A DNA stretch of 64,000 bases from Trema orientale (Eukaryota > Streptophyta > Magnoliopsida > Rosales > Cannabaceae), in NCBI GenBank assembly GCA_002914845.1, contig JXTC01000042.1:918527-982526 (forward strand). Reading direction: 5' to 3'. Numbering within the stretch: position 1 is the first letter of the stretch; each line of letters starts with the position of its first letter. A model generated the notes under the pieces. It was not told the DNA's origin and did not search any database. It was given only the letters and a program-made list of their open reading frames with translations. The position numbers and the translations under genes are program-made. Positions 34,165-45,249 of this stretch are shown piece after piece.

Positions 34165-35510
34165 TGTATGTTTCTCAATTATTTCTGTGGGAAGATTGAC
34201 ATCGCAAGTGAATTCTGCAATAAAATCTATAAGAATAGTACGTCATCGAAAATTGATGTCTAATTGGCTCAACTCGACTGCCAACTTGAGTAATCGTCCT
34301 AAAGCTTTAGGCTTTTGCAAAACCTGTTTTAATGGAAAATTCGTGAAAACCTCGATGGAATGCGCGTGGAAGTATGGTCGAAGTTTTGAGATACAATGAC
34401 AAGTGCTGGCGCTAGTTTCTTCTTCTCCGGATATCTTATTTCAGCATCTAGTAGTCTTTTGCCTACATAATATACAAGTCACTGTATATTTTCTTCTTCT
34501 CGAATCAATGCTGTGCTCGTCGTATATTTAGAAATAGCGAGGTATAAATACAACTTTTCTCTTAATTTGGTTTCGACAAGAGTAGAGGAGAACCAAGTGT
34601 TTCTTCAACTCTTGGAGCGCCTGTTCGTACTTCTCAGTCCACTCGAATTTCTTTGACCCCTTCAACACCTCAAAGACTAGTTGGCATTTATCAGTTGATC
34701 TTGATACAAATCGGTTTAGTGCAGCTATTCTACCTGCCAGGCTTTGCACATCTTTCAGTTTACGAGGTGACCGCATGTCAATCAATACTTGGATTTTTTG
34801 ATGCTTAGCTTCGATACCTCGCTGATTGATCATAAATCACAGAAATTTCTTAGATCCTACTCTAAACGCACAATTCTGGGGGTTTAACTTCATCTAATAC
34901 TTTCGAAGAATTTTCAACATCTTGTCAAGGTGTTTAACGTGATATTCAGCATTCCTTGACTTTACCAACATGTTATCAATATGCACCTCCATTGTCTTAC
35001 CAATTTGTTTTGCAAGCATCATATTAATAAGATGTTGATAAGTTGCTCTGGCGTTGATGAGTCCGAATGACATCTTCTTGTAGCAATATAATCCTCGATC
35101 AGTGATAAATGAGATATACTTCTCGTCTAACTCATACGTGAAAATTTGGTTATATCCAGTTTATGCATCCATAAAACTTAGCAGTTCGTGTCCAGACGTC
35201 GCATCTATGAGTTGATCGATTCTTGGAAGTAGAAAATTGTCCTTCGGGCATGCTTTATTAAGATCGGTAAAGTCGATGTAGGTTCTCCATTTTCTATTGA
35301 GTTTCTTCACCAAAACAAATTTGCAAGCCAATTCGGGTAAAAAGATTCCCTAATGAATCCAATCTCAAGTAACTTTTCGACCTCCTTTTTTAATGCGACA
35401 TAGTGTTCTGGATCCATTGCCCTTCTTTTTTGCCATACAGGCTTCTTTGTCGTATCTATATTGAGGTGGTAGTATATAACATTCGGATCAATCCCTATCA
35501 TATTTGAATA
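34165..35510 (-). pseudogene. Tat element reverse transcriptase and RNase H
   Basis: Frames 35307-35501 and 34528-34833 plus the DNA between give RT blocks: KPVWQKRR, EVEKLLEIGFIRE, WRTYIDFTDLNKACPKD, FLLPRIDQLIDA, MSFGLINARATYQ and LAGRIAALNRFVSRSTDKC. Two key defects are visible. The catalytic box reads HIDN (about 34971-34982) where YVDD is expected. A stop stands at the Y of DAYSGYNQI (about 35158). The lower part, 34165-34520, is the decayed RNase H. Confidence 0.85.
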
Positions 35511-35789
35511 TTACCATGCGAAGATATCCAAATTTGCCTTTAGGAATGTGACTAACTCAGTTCGCACTAGTTCTTAAAACTTCACTCTGATTTTTACCAG
35601 CGTTGAAGACTCATCGATTGATAAATCTACTAAGTCTTTGATTGTCCCAGTTTTGACCTCTCCATCGATCTCTCGTGGATTGAGGTCCTCGATTGGCGTT
35701 TCATTTGACGTTTTGTTATGCTATTGGACCATCATTGTGAGAGGCGTTATTTCTCTTATTGCGAGCTTCAGAAAATTATTATAGTAGAA

Positions 35790-36180
35790 CCGTGCATTGT
35801 ATTAGTTGCCTCGCACCTCGCCTACTCCATGTTGAGCTGGGAACTTCAGTGTGAGATGATAAATTGAAGTAACAGCTCGTAGCTCCCTCAAAGTTGGTCT
35901 TCTTAATATGGTATTGAACACTGTTGGGTATTCCACCACCAAAAATTGAGTCTTTACCGTTGAAACATTAGGATAAGTCCCAATGTTTACCATTAACTCA
36001 ATCATACCCTTCGGCATTATGCCATCACCTATAAATCCATAGAGTAGAGTAACAGTAGATTTTAGATCGCTATCACTTAACCCCATCTTTTTGAAGGTAT
36101 CATAGTATAGAATATCGACAGTACTCCTATTGTCAACTAATACTCACCATAATTGTGTACTTCCACTGTTGATTTTTATA
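35790..36180 (-). pseudogene. Tat element protease region
   Basis: LVDNRSTVDILYYDTFKKMGLSDSDL, then LYGFIGDGIMPKG, EYPTVFNTILRRPTL, YHLTLKFP and HGVGEVRGN, is the retropepsin region of Tat polyproteins. The aspartate of LVDxxS is kept but the following residues deviate (usual is DGGSSADIL). It processes Gag-Pol in an active element. Confidence 0.7.
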
Positions 36181-36765
36181 ACAAGTGCGTCATTATGTGG
36201 GTAATAGACCTCTCTTGCATCTTGCTCCGTGAAGATGATGTCCATGTTTGGTATCCATTATAGCTTTTGCGGACGTTGCTCGAGGTGCATCACATTAGTC
36301 AATAGCTACTGTCGAGCTTATCGTGCATATCTATCCTGTGCTCTCTTTGAATCTCCACCAACATGTGGGCTTCTGAAGATGGTTCGTACTTCGCGTTAAA
36401 CTTCTGGAGGTCGTTGTTAATTTTCTTCTCTCACTCCACTATTTTGCCTGGTATATTGCTGCAGCTGCCCTTCTTTGATTAGCTTCTTGATCTCATCTTT
36501 CAGGGTATAGCTGTTGTTAGTGTGGTGTCAAATATTATTATAATATCGGCAAAACTTGTTGGGATCACATTTTGCTCAATCCCGTTTTATCAGCTTCGGC
36601 TGACGATACTGCTCCTGCTGATTTGCGACTGCATAAATATAATCTATGGGTACACTCAGCTCGGTATAATTGTTGAATCGCAGAGGAGCACTTGGAATCT
36701 CCTACTTCTTTGGCTCTGGCTACTTTTCAGCTGGTTGCTCGTTCTTCCTCTTTCTTGACTTCTTG

Positions 36766-38000
36766 TTATTGTTGTTGGTTGTTGTGGTTATATCCTTGGT
36801 TGTATCTTTTCCTCCTTCCTTCTTCATAAGATTTTTTCGAGAAGATTCCACCTTTAGATGTCGACCAACTCTCTGGTAAAAAATCTTTGAGAGTCCTACA
36901 TTCTTGCTCCAGTAACTCTTCCCAGAGTTTAGTCTCTGGTTGCACTCCGGCCATCATCAAAGTTAGGACTCCTCCTTCAGGCGGGTTAGTAACTTTTACC
37001 AATTCTGAAGTGAAATGGTTGAAGTATGATCATAGAGTTTCATCTGGACCTTGTCAAATCGGAGACAAACTGATTAAAGGAACAGTAAAGTTCTTCGTAG
37101 CTTGAAATTGTCCCAAAAATATGGTCTGGAGCTGCTGCCAAGATGAGATTGAATCGAGCTGAAGTCCTCGGAACCACTTCTTCCTTGCGCCGGTGAGGGT
37201 TACAACAAAATATCTACAACGTGCAAGGTCATCAACCTAATGGAGCTCCATCAGATCGTTGAAGTGATCCATGTGGTCCTGCAGATCAGTTTTCCCATCA
37301 AAGGTGTTTATGGTAGGAAGTTTGAATCTAGCAGAAAGTACAGCAGCTCGAACTTCTTCGTTGAATGATGATTGATGATATCCTTTTGCGAGGTCATCAT
37401 CCTATCTAGCAAGTGCATCTAACACGATCCTCAGATTATGAACATCAATGTTGGGAGGAAGGGCCTTATCTCTTGCTGGTGGTAGGGGTGGTCGTTATTA
37501 TCACGACGTAAAATAGGTTGATCGGGAATGGTCTGCAGTAACCTTTGAGAAGATTCGACTGAAACAGTTCGACTTGATTGGGTTTGGTTATTATGATGTG
37601 ATGTGGATCGCTCATGACTATCTCTTTGACGTCGTTGTTCCAAGTATTGTCTTAGGTCTGTAGAGTTCTACCTCGGTTTCCTGCTTATTCTCTCAAAGAC
37701 GCTTCTCGATTGATGATTCTGTTCGCTGCTCAGATGATTGCAGTTGGTGAGAGCTCTCCGAGAAGATTGTCCGCGATCACAATCTGTGCTGGAACTCCCA
37801 GTGCTGGACTCCTGTGGTAAATCTGCAACCTTGCCTTTTCCCTTAGAAGTATGATCTGCATGTCGCTTTTGCAGGGCTCTAGGCTGGTTGCGATTTCCCA
37901 CTTCTTAAATCTGAATCCCCCTTTCGGATCGTCGAGCAAGACGATCTCTCGGGCACTCCTGTTGTGATGGCGTTGCCATCTGTCCTTCAACAAGTTGCCT
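36766..38000 (-). pseudogene. Tat element Gag
   Basis: Reading 37430 down to 36766 gives FKLPTINTFDGKTDLQDHMDH, RYFVVTLTGARKKWF, SISSWQQLQTIF, QFQATKNF, ELVKVTNPPEGGV and LPESW. This is a clear Retrotrans_gag region of the Tat type. The N-terminal part (37431-37993) is charged and low in conservation, with several frame changes. No zinc knuckle was found. At least two stops lie inside. Confidence 0.75.
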
Positions 38001-38260
38001 CAAAGAATCATTGATCTAAGTGGTGATCTGCTGAAGGTTCGCAAGAGCATCCTTTATGCAATCTTGTCTCTGAACAATATTCTCCCTAGGTGCGGTCATA
38101 GCTGGGTGATCCTGAATAGGATCGACCTATGTAGCAGTACTTTGAGGTTAATTTTGGCTAATTCCAGCGTTTCTGGTAGTGTTTCTAGTATTTGCTATTA
38201 TTGAATGGACGAGAATGACAAATTCTTTGCTGGAATAGCCCTCATTCTAGCGCCAATTAT

Positions 38261-38850
38261 TGACAGAAGTTTTGTCAATAATGAATTTTGAGATTTATGA
38301 GATGTAGCTTATGGGTGAAACGAATTGAAAATTAAAGCAAAGTAAAGAGAAAAGAATTTTATAGTAGTTCAGTCCCAAAAAAGATGAGCCTATGTCCACT
38401 GTTTTCTGGAGAATTACAAGAGTTTCTCTAAGTCTCAAAGTAAGAGCAAAGAGAGAATTACAGAGATAGTGTATAGTAAAGTGATTGTGAGATAAAAAAT
38501 AATGAGACTGAGCTCCCTTTATATAGATGAGTGACTTAATATTTCCCAATTGTGAAAACGAGAAAGTACATAATCAGAAAATATAACTTCGGGTAACAAT
38601 ACAGAATTGGGTAATAACTAATAAATAGATTACTTAATCTCTACTCAGTAGCTTGTTTCTCTTTTCTCGCAGATTATCTATTTGGAGAAGCTTGATCTAG
38701 TTTCTTTTTCTGCTGATCGCACATTTATCTATTCAGAGCAGGTCGTACTTTGATCGAAAGATACCCATATGATCTGACACATTCACTTTACAATTGTTGA
38801 CTTTCCTTTTCTGGTGTTAATTGATGACGTGGATTTAAGATCGCACAATA
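38261..38850 (-). repeat. 5' LTR of the Tat element
   Basis: Plus strand TGACAGAAG...CGCACAATA; partner of 26671-27272. The final CA is changed to TA relative to the other copy. Confidence 0.85.
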
Positions 38851-41800
38851 TCGCTCATCTAGAGTTAATTATCCTTGCAAGTTTTACACTTTGGAAAATC
38901 TACAAAAAAAAAAAAAAGAAAGAACTATTTGGTTGAAAAGTCTCGATCTCTTGACTTTTGGTTTATGGGAATGGTTAACTAGTTTATAGCTCAGTTACTC
39001 TTCATATGGGATCAAATTGTATATAAGGTATCTTGAATTACTTAGAGACCCACAAATATACTTTGGTGTGTGATGATAATGATCATGACAATGATTCAAA
39101 AAATAAATAAATAGAAAACCAATTATTAATGAAAGAAATTATTATTCACAAAATGGTGAAAGCTTCGTAATAGTATTTTACTGATTATTATAATTAAGGA
39201 AGTGGTTTTTAGACCTTCATCATAAATTTCTTATTTTTCTCATTTTAATTAAAAATGTTAGTTTCAGCATTTCGTCTTCAGATGGGCCATCTCTCGAGCT
39301 AATTAACTAATAATTCACAATGGTCAAGCTGACAATGACTTCTAAATACATACATACATACATAGCTAAGGCATCTCCATAAATGCAATAATATCAAAAG
39401 ACAATTTTTTTAAACTTAAATTTATTTATTTATTTTTCTTTTAAGGATTCATTGGGAACATTACTGGATAACTGTTCAAATTTCTAATACAAATGTAACT
39501 ATTATAAGATCAAATCTTATATATGTGCTTAATTAGTACTCACCAAGCGCACAAACAAAAACATATATGCTTATATAATTGATGTAGCAGGCGCCCTTTT
39601 GTAATTATCAATAAGGACATAAGAATATTAATGGATAGTAGTTTCTTCGACATTAACAATGCTATAGATGAAAAATATATAAACAAACAAAAACACAATG
39701 CACATCTTATTCACAATGGGCCTCTAATGTGAAACCGGATTGTGTTTCGATCGGGACGTTGAACACAAAACATTTATAGAGTGGGTTTCCGTACATTTAT
39801 CTTTTATATAGAATGGGGTTGTATTTTTTGTACACAGTTTAGTTACCTCTCAAAATCGCAGGAAATTTTATAAGCGCCATGTTTATTCACTAAAAACTTT
39901 TTTTTACTTCCAAGTCTCAGTTCAACATTTTTATACGTGGAGTAGTGCTTGCAATAGTATGTCACACTATGATGATTGTGATGTTAGTGTTCCATTGATG
40001 TGAGCTTGATGATGGAAACTATGTATAGTATTTCATGCCAATGAACGACTCTAATTAGTCCAATTTATCAGCCAATAAGCACAATTCTTGCATGTAATCT
40101 ACGTTAGGATGTCTGTAATAAGCATCTGTCGCTTGAAGAAGTTACTAAACTGTCAGAATTAATCTAGGAACGAGAGGGCAAGTACTTGATGTACGAATTG
40201 TTGCACTTTGGAAAGAAATAAGATGACGAATTTAAGTGGATAGATTTTGCGCACTCATTTTTTTTAAAAGAAAAAGGGAAGCAAATTAAACTGAATATGA
40301 CATCATATGTATATCTCATAGTCAAATAAAATTATACCAAAAGCTTACATCATTCGATATGGCATTATCTTCAGTTAAATAATTTTAAATGACATCATGA
40401 TCTTCTGTAAGTTTTTGGTAGGAGGTTTTTGGTAGGAGTTTTGGGTGTCCATGTCGTTACTCCAATCCTTTTAAAACTGGTACGTATAGAGTTAGTTTAT
40501 TGTTTCGTAAAAGTTAGATGCTTAAGAATAAGGGTTAAATGAAAATTCAAAAATAATATAAATTGGAAGTAATATTACTTCATCGATTTTGGTTTTCAAT
40601 CGTTGTAATTAGTTTCAAAACTTCCTACCAATAACATGGATGGGAAAAAAAATCAATAATTAAATCAACTTTTTTCATTATATTAATTTGTTGATCATCA
40701 TTTTGTAAAATTTTCTTCTATCTCCCCCGATATCTTCATTTTATTTATATTCATTTTTCAGTTGGAAAGATAAAGGTTACAAATGATAGGCACTGACAAC
40801 TCGTTTCTTTCAATTTCCATTTGTTCATTGCACAGAACTCAAGCTTTCTGGGCCGATCATCATCCAATCCAAGGCAGGCGGTAGTAGGCCTCCTACAATA
40901 AACCGGCCCCTTTAGGCTACCTTTTTTACGTGAGGAAATTTGATTTTTTTTCTGGTAATTTTTTTAAAAAATGGAAATATCCATGATTTTAAAATTGTTT
41001 GAGAAATCCTAGATTTTAGATAGAAAAATATCATTTTTAAGTATTTAAAAAATTACTACTTTTTAATAATTGACAAGATACTTGAAGTAACTAATTAAGT
41101 TACCTCAAGTAGTATGATCTATCACCTCAAGTAACTAGATTAGTTACCCTAAGTAACCCAGTCGGTTACCTCGAGTACTATTGAAAAGTACCAATTTTGA
41201 AGAAAAATTGTCATTATTCTAAATCTTTATTAAAAGTGTTATGTTTTTAAATTGTTTTTATAAAAATGATATCTCTCTAAATCAATTCAGGATTTTTCAA
41301 TTTTTAATACTTTGGCTTGGAATTTTGAAGGAAGCCTTTTGCATTTTACATATGGAGTTAATGCCCCATTCTATTTTTGATTTGTTTAATGAAACCCCTA
41401 TTTACCATCCTTGTTTATTTATTGTTTACTTTTGTAAAGAAAAAAATAGTTAATTGGAATTATAAATCTCAACATTACTAATAGATCTTATTAAGAATTA
41501 GACAAAACATGTGACCATTTTTAATTGAATAAAGAATAATAATAATAATAATGTAGATATAAGTGAATAAATAATAATAATAATGTAGGATCGCTGCCAT
41601 GCGCTATCTCCGATCTGCCTAGATTTTCAGAAAGATCTCATTCTTTTGAAGGATTTTTCTCTTTTCTTTTGTTTTAATATTATTTTTCCTTTATGTGAAG
41701 ACATTTATTACTGTTGATTTAGATTTAGATCTATGGATATTTTTGTCTTGATACTATAACAAACATACTAATTCACGTCACTTCACAAGTAATGTGAAAG

Positions 41801-43197
41801 ACATACTTTGTCGGTCACAAATCCGACGAGTATTATAATAACGTTACATAAACTGATGAGAAAGGTCTATTACGTTAAGTCATACAAAAATTTAAAAAAA
41901 AAAATTCAACTTTCTGGAATTGTGATTGTCTCTCCCCAGAGCTTCATTTGGTTGTAATTACAGTTACAACCATTTTGATTGTTTGGCCTTCATCCTCACG
42001 CTAATTAAATGTATAATTAGAGGAATTCATGAAAAATGGAAGAGAAAAAGTGAGATAGAGAAAAAAATAAAAGAGGAAGAGGAAGAAGAAGTGGAAAAGG
42101 GAAGTGAAAAATGAGAAAGAAGAAGAAGAAGATGAGGTAGAAGAAGATATTAACGAAATTACCTTTACATGTGTGAATGAGGAGAAAGACGAGATAAAAA
42201 GAATAAAGAAGGAGATAAAAAATAATAGAAGAAATTAGTCTAAAAACATTAGAAAGGGACAAATAAAAGAAATAAAAAAAGGGGGAATTCAAAATTTTTA
42301 TAAAAATTGGGAGGGAATTCAAAGTTTAAATAAATTTGTAATATCAATGTCTTGACTATTCATGTTAGTTTAACTAACGCAAAAAGTGTATCTCGTCAGT
42401 TTAAAACCAAAGAGATAAGTGCCATTTATCACATTGGTTTAAAAGCAACAAAAAAATAATTTTTTGTTGTCACTTTTTCATCATTGGTTGTACGTAACAA
42501 CCGATATTGAACTAGTGATAAGAAAAGTTGTTATTGAAATAGTATGATTTTAGATTTATGTGGGTCTCTCTAATTTAGATTCGAAAGAGTTTACTATATT
42601 AAATGTCGATTACTTCATGAGAGAACCAACTATGGTGTCGGAATTTGATTTCAAAGAACGAAAAAGAATCTCTTAGAAAATTTTACTTGTATTATTGTTG
42701 CGTTTTGTATTTCCTTCATGATTATTAGTAGGACACAATGGTTTCATATGTTATTTGTTTACATTTATGATACTTTTTAATTTGATTTTTGCATTGGATG
42801 GTTATTATAATACACTTATTTTTTAATAAATAATTTCAGTTTGATTAAAAATGAAGTAGGAGAGTAAACACGGGACACATGGACACCCGGAATAATGTTA
42901 TTAATATTTTATAACTATACTAGTACTAGCTTGGATCCCTACCCGGCTTTGGAAAAAAAGACTATACGAGCTCGGAGAAATAAGTTAGTAGAAAGTTTAT
43001 TATAATAATATATTCAAATTAATCAATTTAGTAATATGTTTATAATAATTCTAATTCAAGTTAATTAAATTAGTATAATATTTATAATTAAGTTAATAGA
43101 AAATTTATTATAATTAAATTAGTAATATATTTATTATCAGTCTAAATTGTGAATTCAAATTAATTAAGTAACAAATTAATATGTTTAAATATAGAAT
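38851..43197. other. intergenic, repeats but no gene
   Basis: AT-rich. An ACAT tetranucleotide run is at 39348-39364. A cluster of GTTAC/GTAAC half-palindromes lies at 41079-41178 and (AAT)n runs at about 41530-41580. A purine-rich GAA block is at about 42030-42240, whose open frames are artefacts. A string ending GAACTAGTG at about 42508-42516 resembles a CACTA-type right end, but no left end was found. Confidence 0.4.
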
Positions 43198-45228
43198 ATG
43201 GATATGTCAAAAAATATCCCTATTGATTTGGAAATAGATACTAATGAAGAAGAAGCCCAAATTCGCAAAGTTGAAAGGGTGACCAAGTCCTAGAAATGCA
43301 AACTAATCCGAATGTTAGTGGAAGTTGTTCTCAGTTTCAAAATAGTTGGTCGCCGAGTGTAAGCACGACCTCAAAACGTGCAAGGACAATTTCCACTATA
43401 TGGGCTCATTTTGATATAGAATTCAATGTTGAGGCTGATGGTAAGAAGACAAAAATGACGAGATGCAAATATTGCAAGAAAGTATTAACTGCTAAACCAT
43501 TTAGCAGAACCACTCATCTCAATACACATGGTGATGCATGTGTTAAAAAAAATAAAGGAGGCAAGGAGCCCACTCAGTCAACACTTCAATTTAACAAGGA
43601 TGGTATGATAAGTTCTTGAAACTATGATCCTTTAGTAGCTAGGGAGTCTCTAGCATATTTAATTGCTATAAATGATTTGTCACTAGGATTTGATAATTGT
43701 AGTAACTATGAAGATCATATTAGAAGATCTTATTATCTAAACTTTAAAAGAGTTTCCAGAGAAGCCACTCGAAATGATTTGATCAGAGTTTATGAAATTA
43801 TGCTCGAAGAACTAATATTTGAATTAATTTCATTGAACTTTTGTATTGCCTTAAGATCCGATATTTGGGGTAATAATTCTAAACAAGATCATTTAAGTCT
43901 AGTTTCACATTATTTAGATTTAAGATAGAAAATACGAAAAATAATAATTAGTTTTAGAGTTGTTGACGACAAACATACAGCAGAAAATATTATAGATAGA
44001 ATTTTAAATAGTGTTGAAGAATATGGCATAGCCAACCGCATTATCTCTATCACTTTAGATAATACTATGCCATAAAATTACTTAAAAGTTTGGTAAGTTC
44101 ATACACTAGAGAATTCTTATTGCATCAACGTTGTTCATGTCATATCATCAACCTTATTGTTAAATCCAGTATGAATATAATAAGTGTCTATATTGAAATT
44201 TTTCGATATGCTATTGGTTACATTCATGCTTGTAATCCTTGCATTGCCGAATTTAAAAGATATTGCACAGTCCAAGGGCTAAAATGAAGAAAATTCCAAG
44301 TGAACATGCCATAAGGTGGCATTCCACTTATTTGATGCTGAAAAATGCAATTAAAATTCCATTTACTACATTTTACAATTCAAAAATAGATTCACTAGTA
44401 TTTAAAGATGAAGATTGGTTTGTTTATGAAAAATTTGTACAATTTTTAGATTTTTTTTATGAAGCTACTATTGCTTTATTTGGTATTTATTATCTTACTT
44501 TTTCAATTTTTTTACATCATATATTTTTTTATTACTAAAATAGTTTCTGCAGAAAGATGTGCCCTTTATTTGAGCACATTATAACATGTATGCAGGAAAT
44601 ATTTTTAAAATATTAGTTTCTAATTCCTTTATTATATTATTTTGCTTTTATTTTAGATCCTCCGAAGTAAATTAAATAGTCTTTCAAATTTAATTAGCTA
44701 CATTGCTACATATTTTGAGATAGACCATAGATTCAAATATACAAAGGCTCGTGACAAGTTTTTGAAGTGTGTGCTATATATGAGGCTAAGTTTCGCAAAA
44801 TAGGGAGTCAACAACAACAACAATAAACTCCACAACAAACCCAAGAACGATAAAAGAATAAGTCGTTTTTGACTATGGTAGATTCTCATTCTCAAAGATG
44901 TAGTCGTGACTTATTATCATCATCATCAAGTTCAAGTCAACCATTACCACCAATGAATCCGCCACAATCCTCTGAGCTTAACTAGTATATTGAGCTAGAT
45001 TTCGACATCAACCTCGATGATGAGAACTTCAAAATTTTAGAATAGTGGCAAATATATCAATCAAGATTCCCGGTGCTTTCACAATTAGTATGTGACGTTT
45101 TAACTATTCTAATGTCCATGATTTCTTTAGAGTCTATTTTTGTCACGACTGGGATGATACTAGATGAGCGAAGGACTTCGTTGGCCCTTGAAATGGTTGA
45201 AGCACTAGCATGTGTGAAAGATTGAGAA
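43198..45228 (+). pseudogene. hAT-superfamily transposase pseudogene
   Basis: The first frame starts at 43198 (MDMSKNIPIDLEID), breaks near 43290, and continues from 43296. There WAHFDIEF, CKYCKK, HLNTH and C form a BED-type zinc finger. Downstream come NYDPLVARESLA, ALRSDIWG, CSCHIINLIVK, IPSEHAIRWHSTYLML and DEDWFVYEKFVQFL. Finally a C-terminal dimerisation part carries DENFKILE, SRFPVLSQLVCDVL and ILDERRTSL. The order is that of plant hAT transposases with Ac-like C-termini. More than six stops and frame changes make it inactive. Terminal repeats were not found. The Sirevirus LTR begins 22 bases after its last codons. Confidence 0.88.
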
Positions 45229-45249
45229 TAGGCAGCCAAGCAAAATCAA

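Larger units (their letters stand above)
26671..38850 (-). mobile_element. Ty3-gypsy retrotransposon, Tat lineage
   Basis: Two similar LTRs (26671-27272 and 38261-38850) enclose, on the minus strand, gag, protease, RT, RNase H, a second RNase H-type domain and integrase, then a 5-kb 3' region with a plus-strand (antisense) gene remnant. A second RNase H between RNase H and integrase and an antisense extra ORF are traits of the Tat group (Ogre/Retand relatives). The inner side of the right LTR reads TTGGCGCTAGAATGAGGG on the minus strand, a plausible primer site. The inner side of the left LTR has the tract GGAGCTGGGGGCA. No matching target duplication was found. Many stops and frameshifts show the copy is dead. 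Confidence 0.85.

Noticed and set aside
42017..42322. frames over the GAA-rich block
   Set aside because: Low-complexity purine repeat; no protein family signal on either strand.
41749..42548. non-autonomous CACTA element
   Set aside because: A right end GAACTAGTG is plausible, but the left side (TACTATAACAAAC) does not match it and no 3-bp duplication was found.
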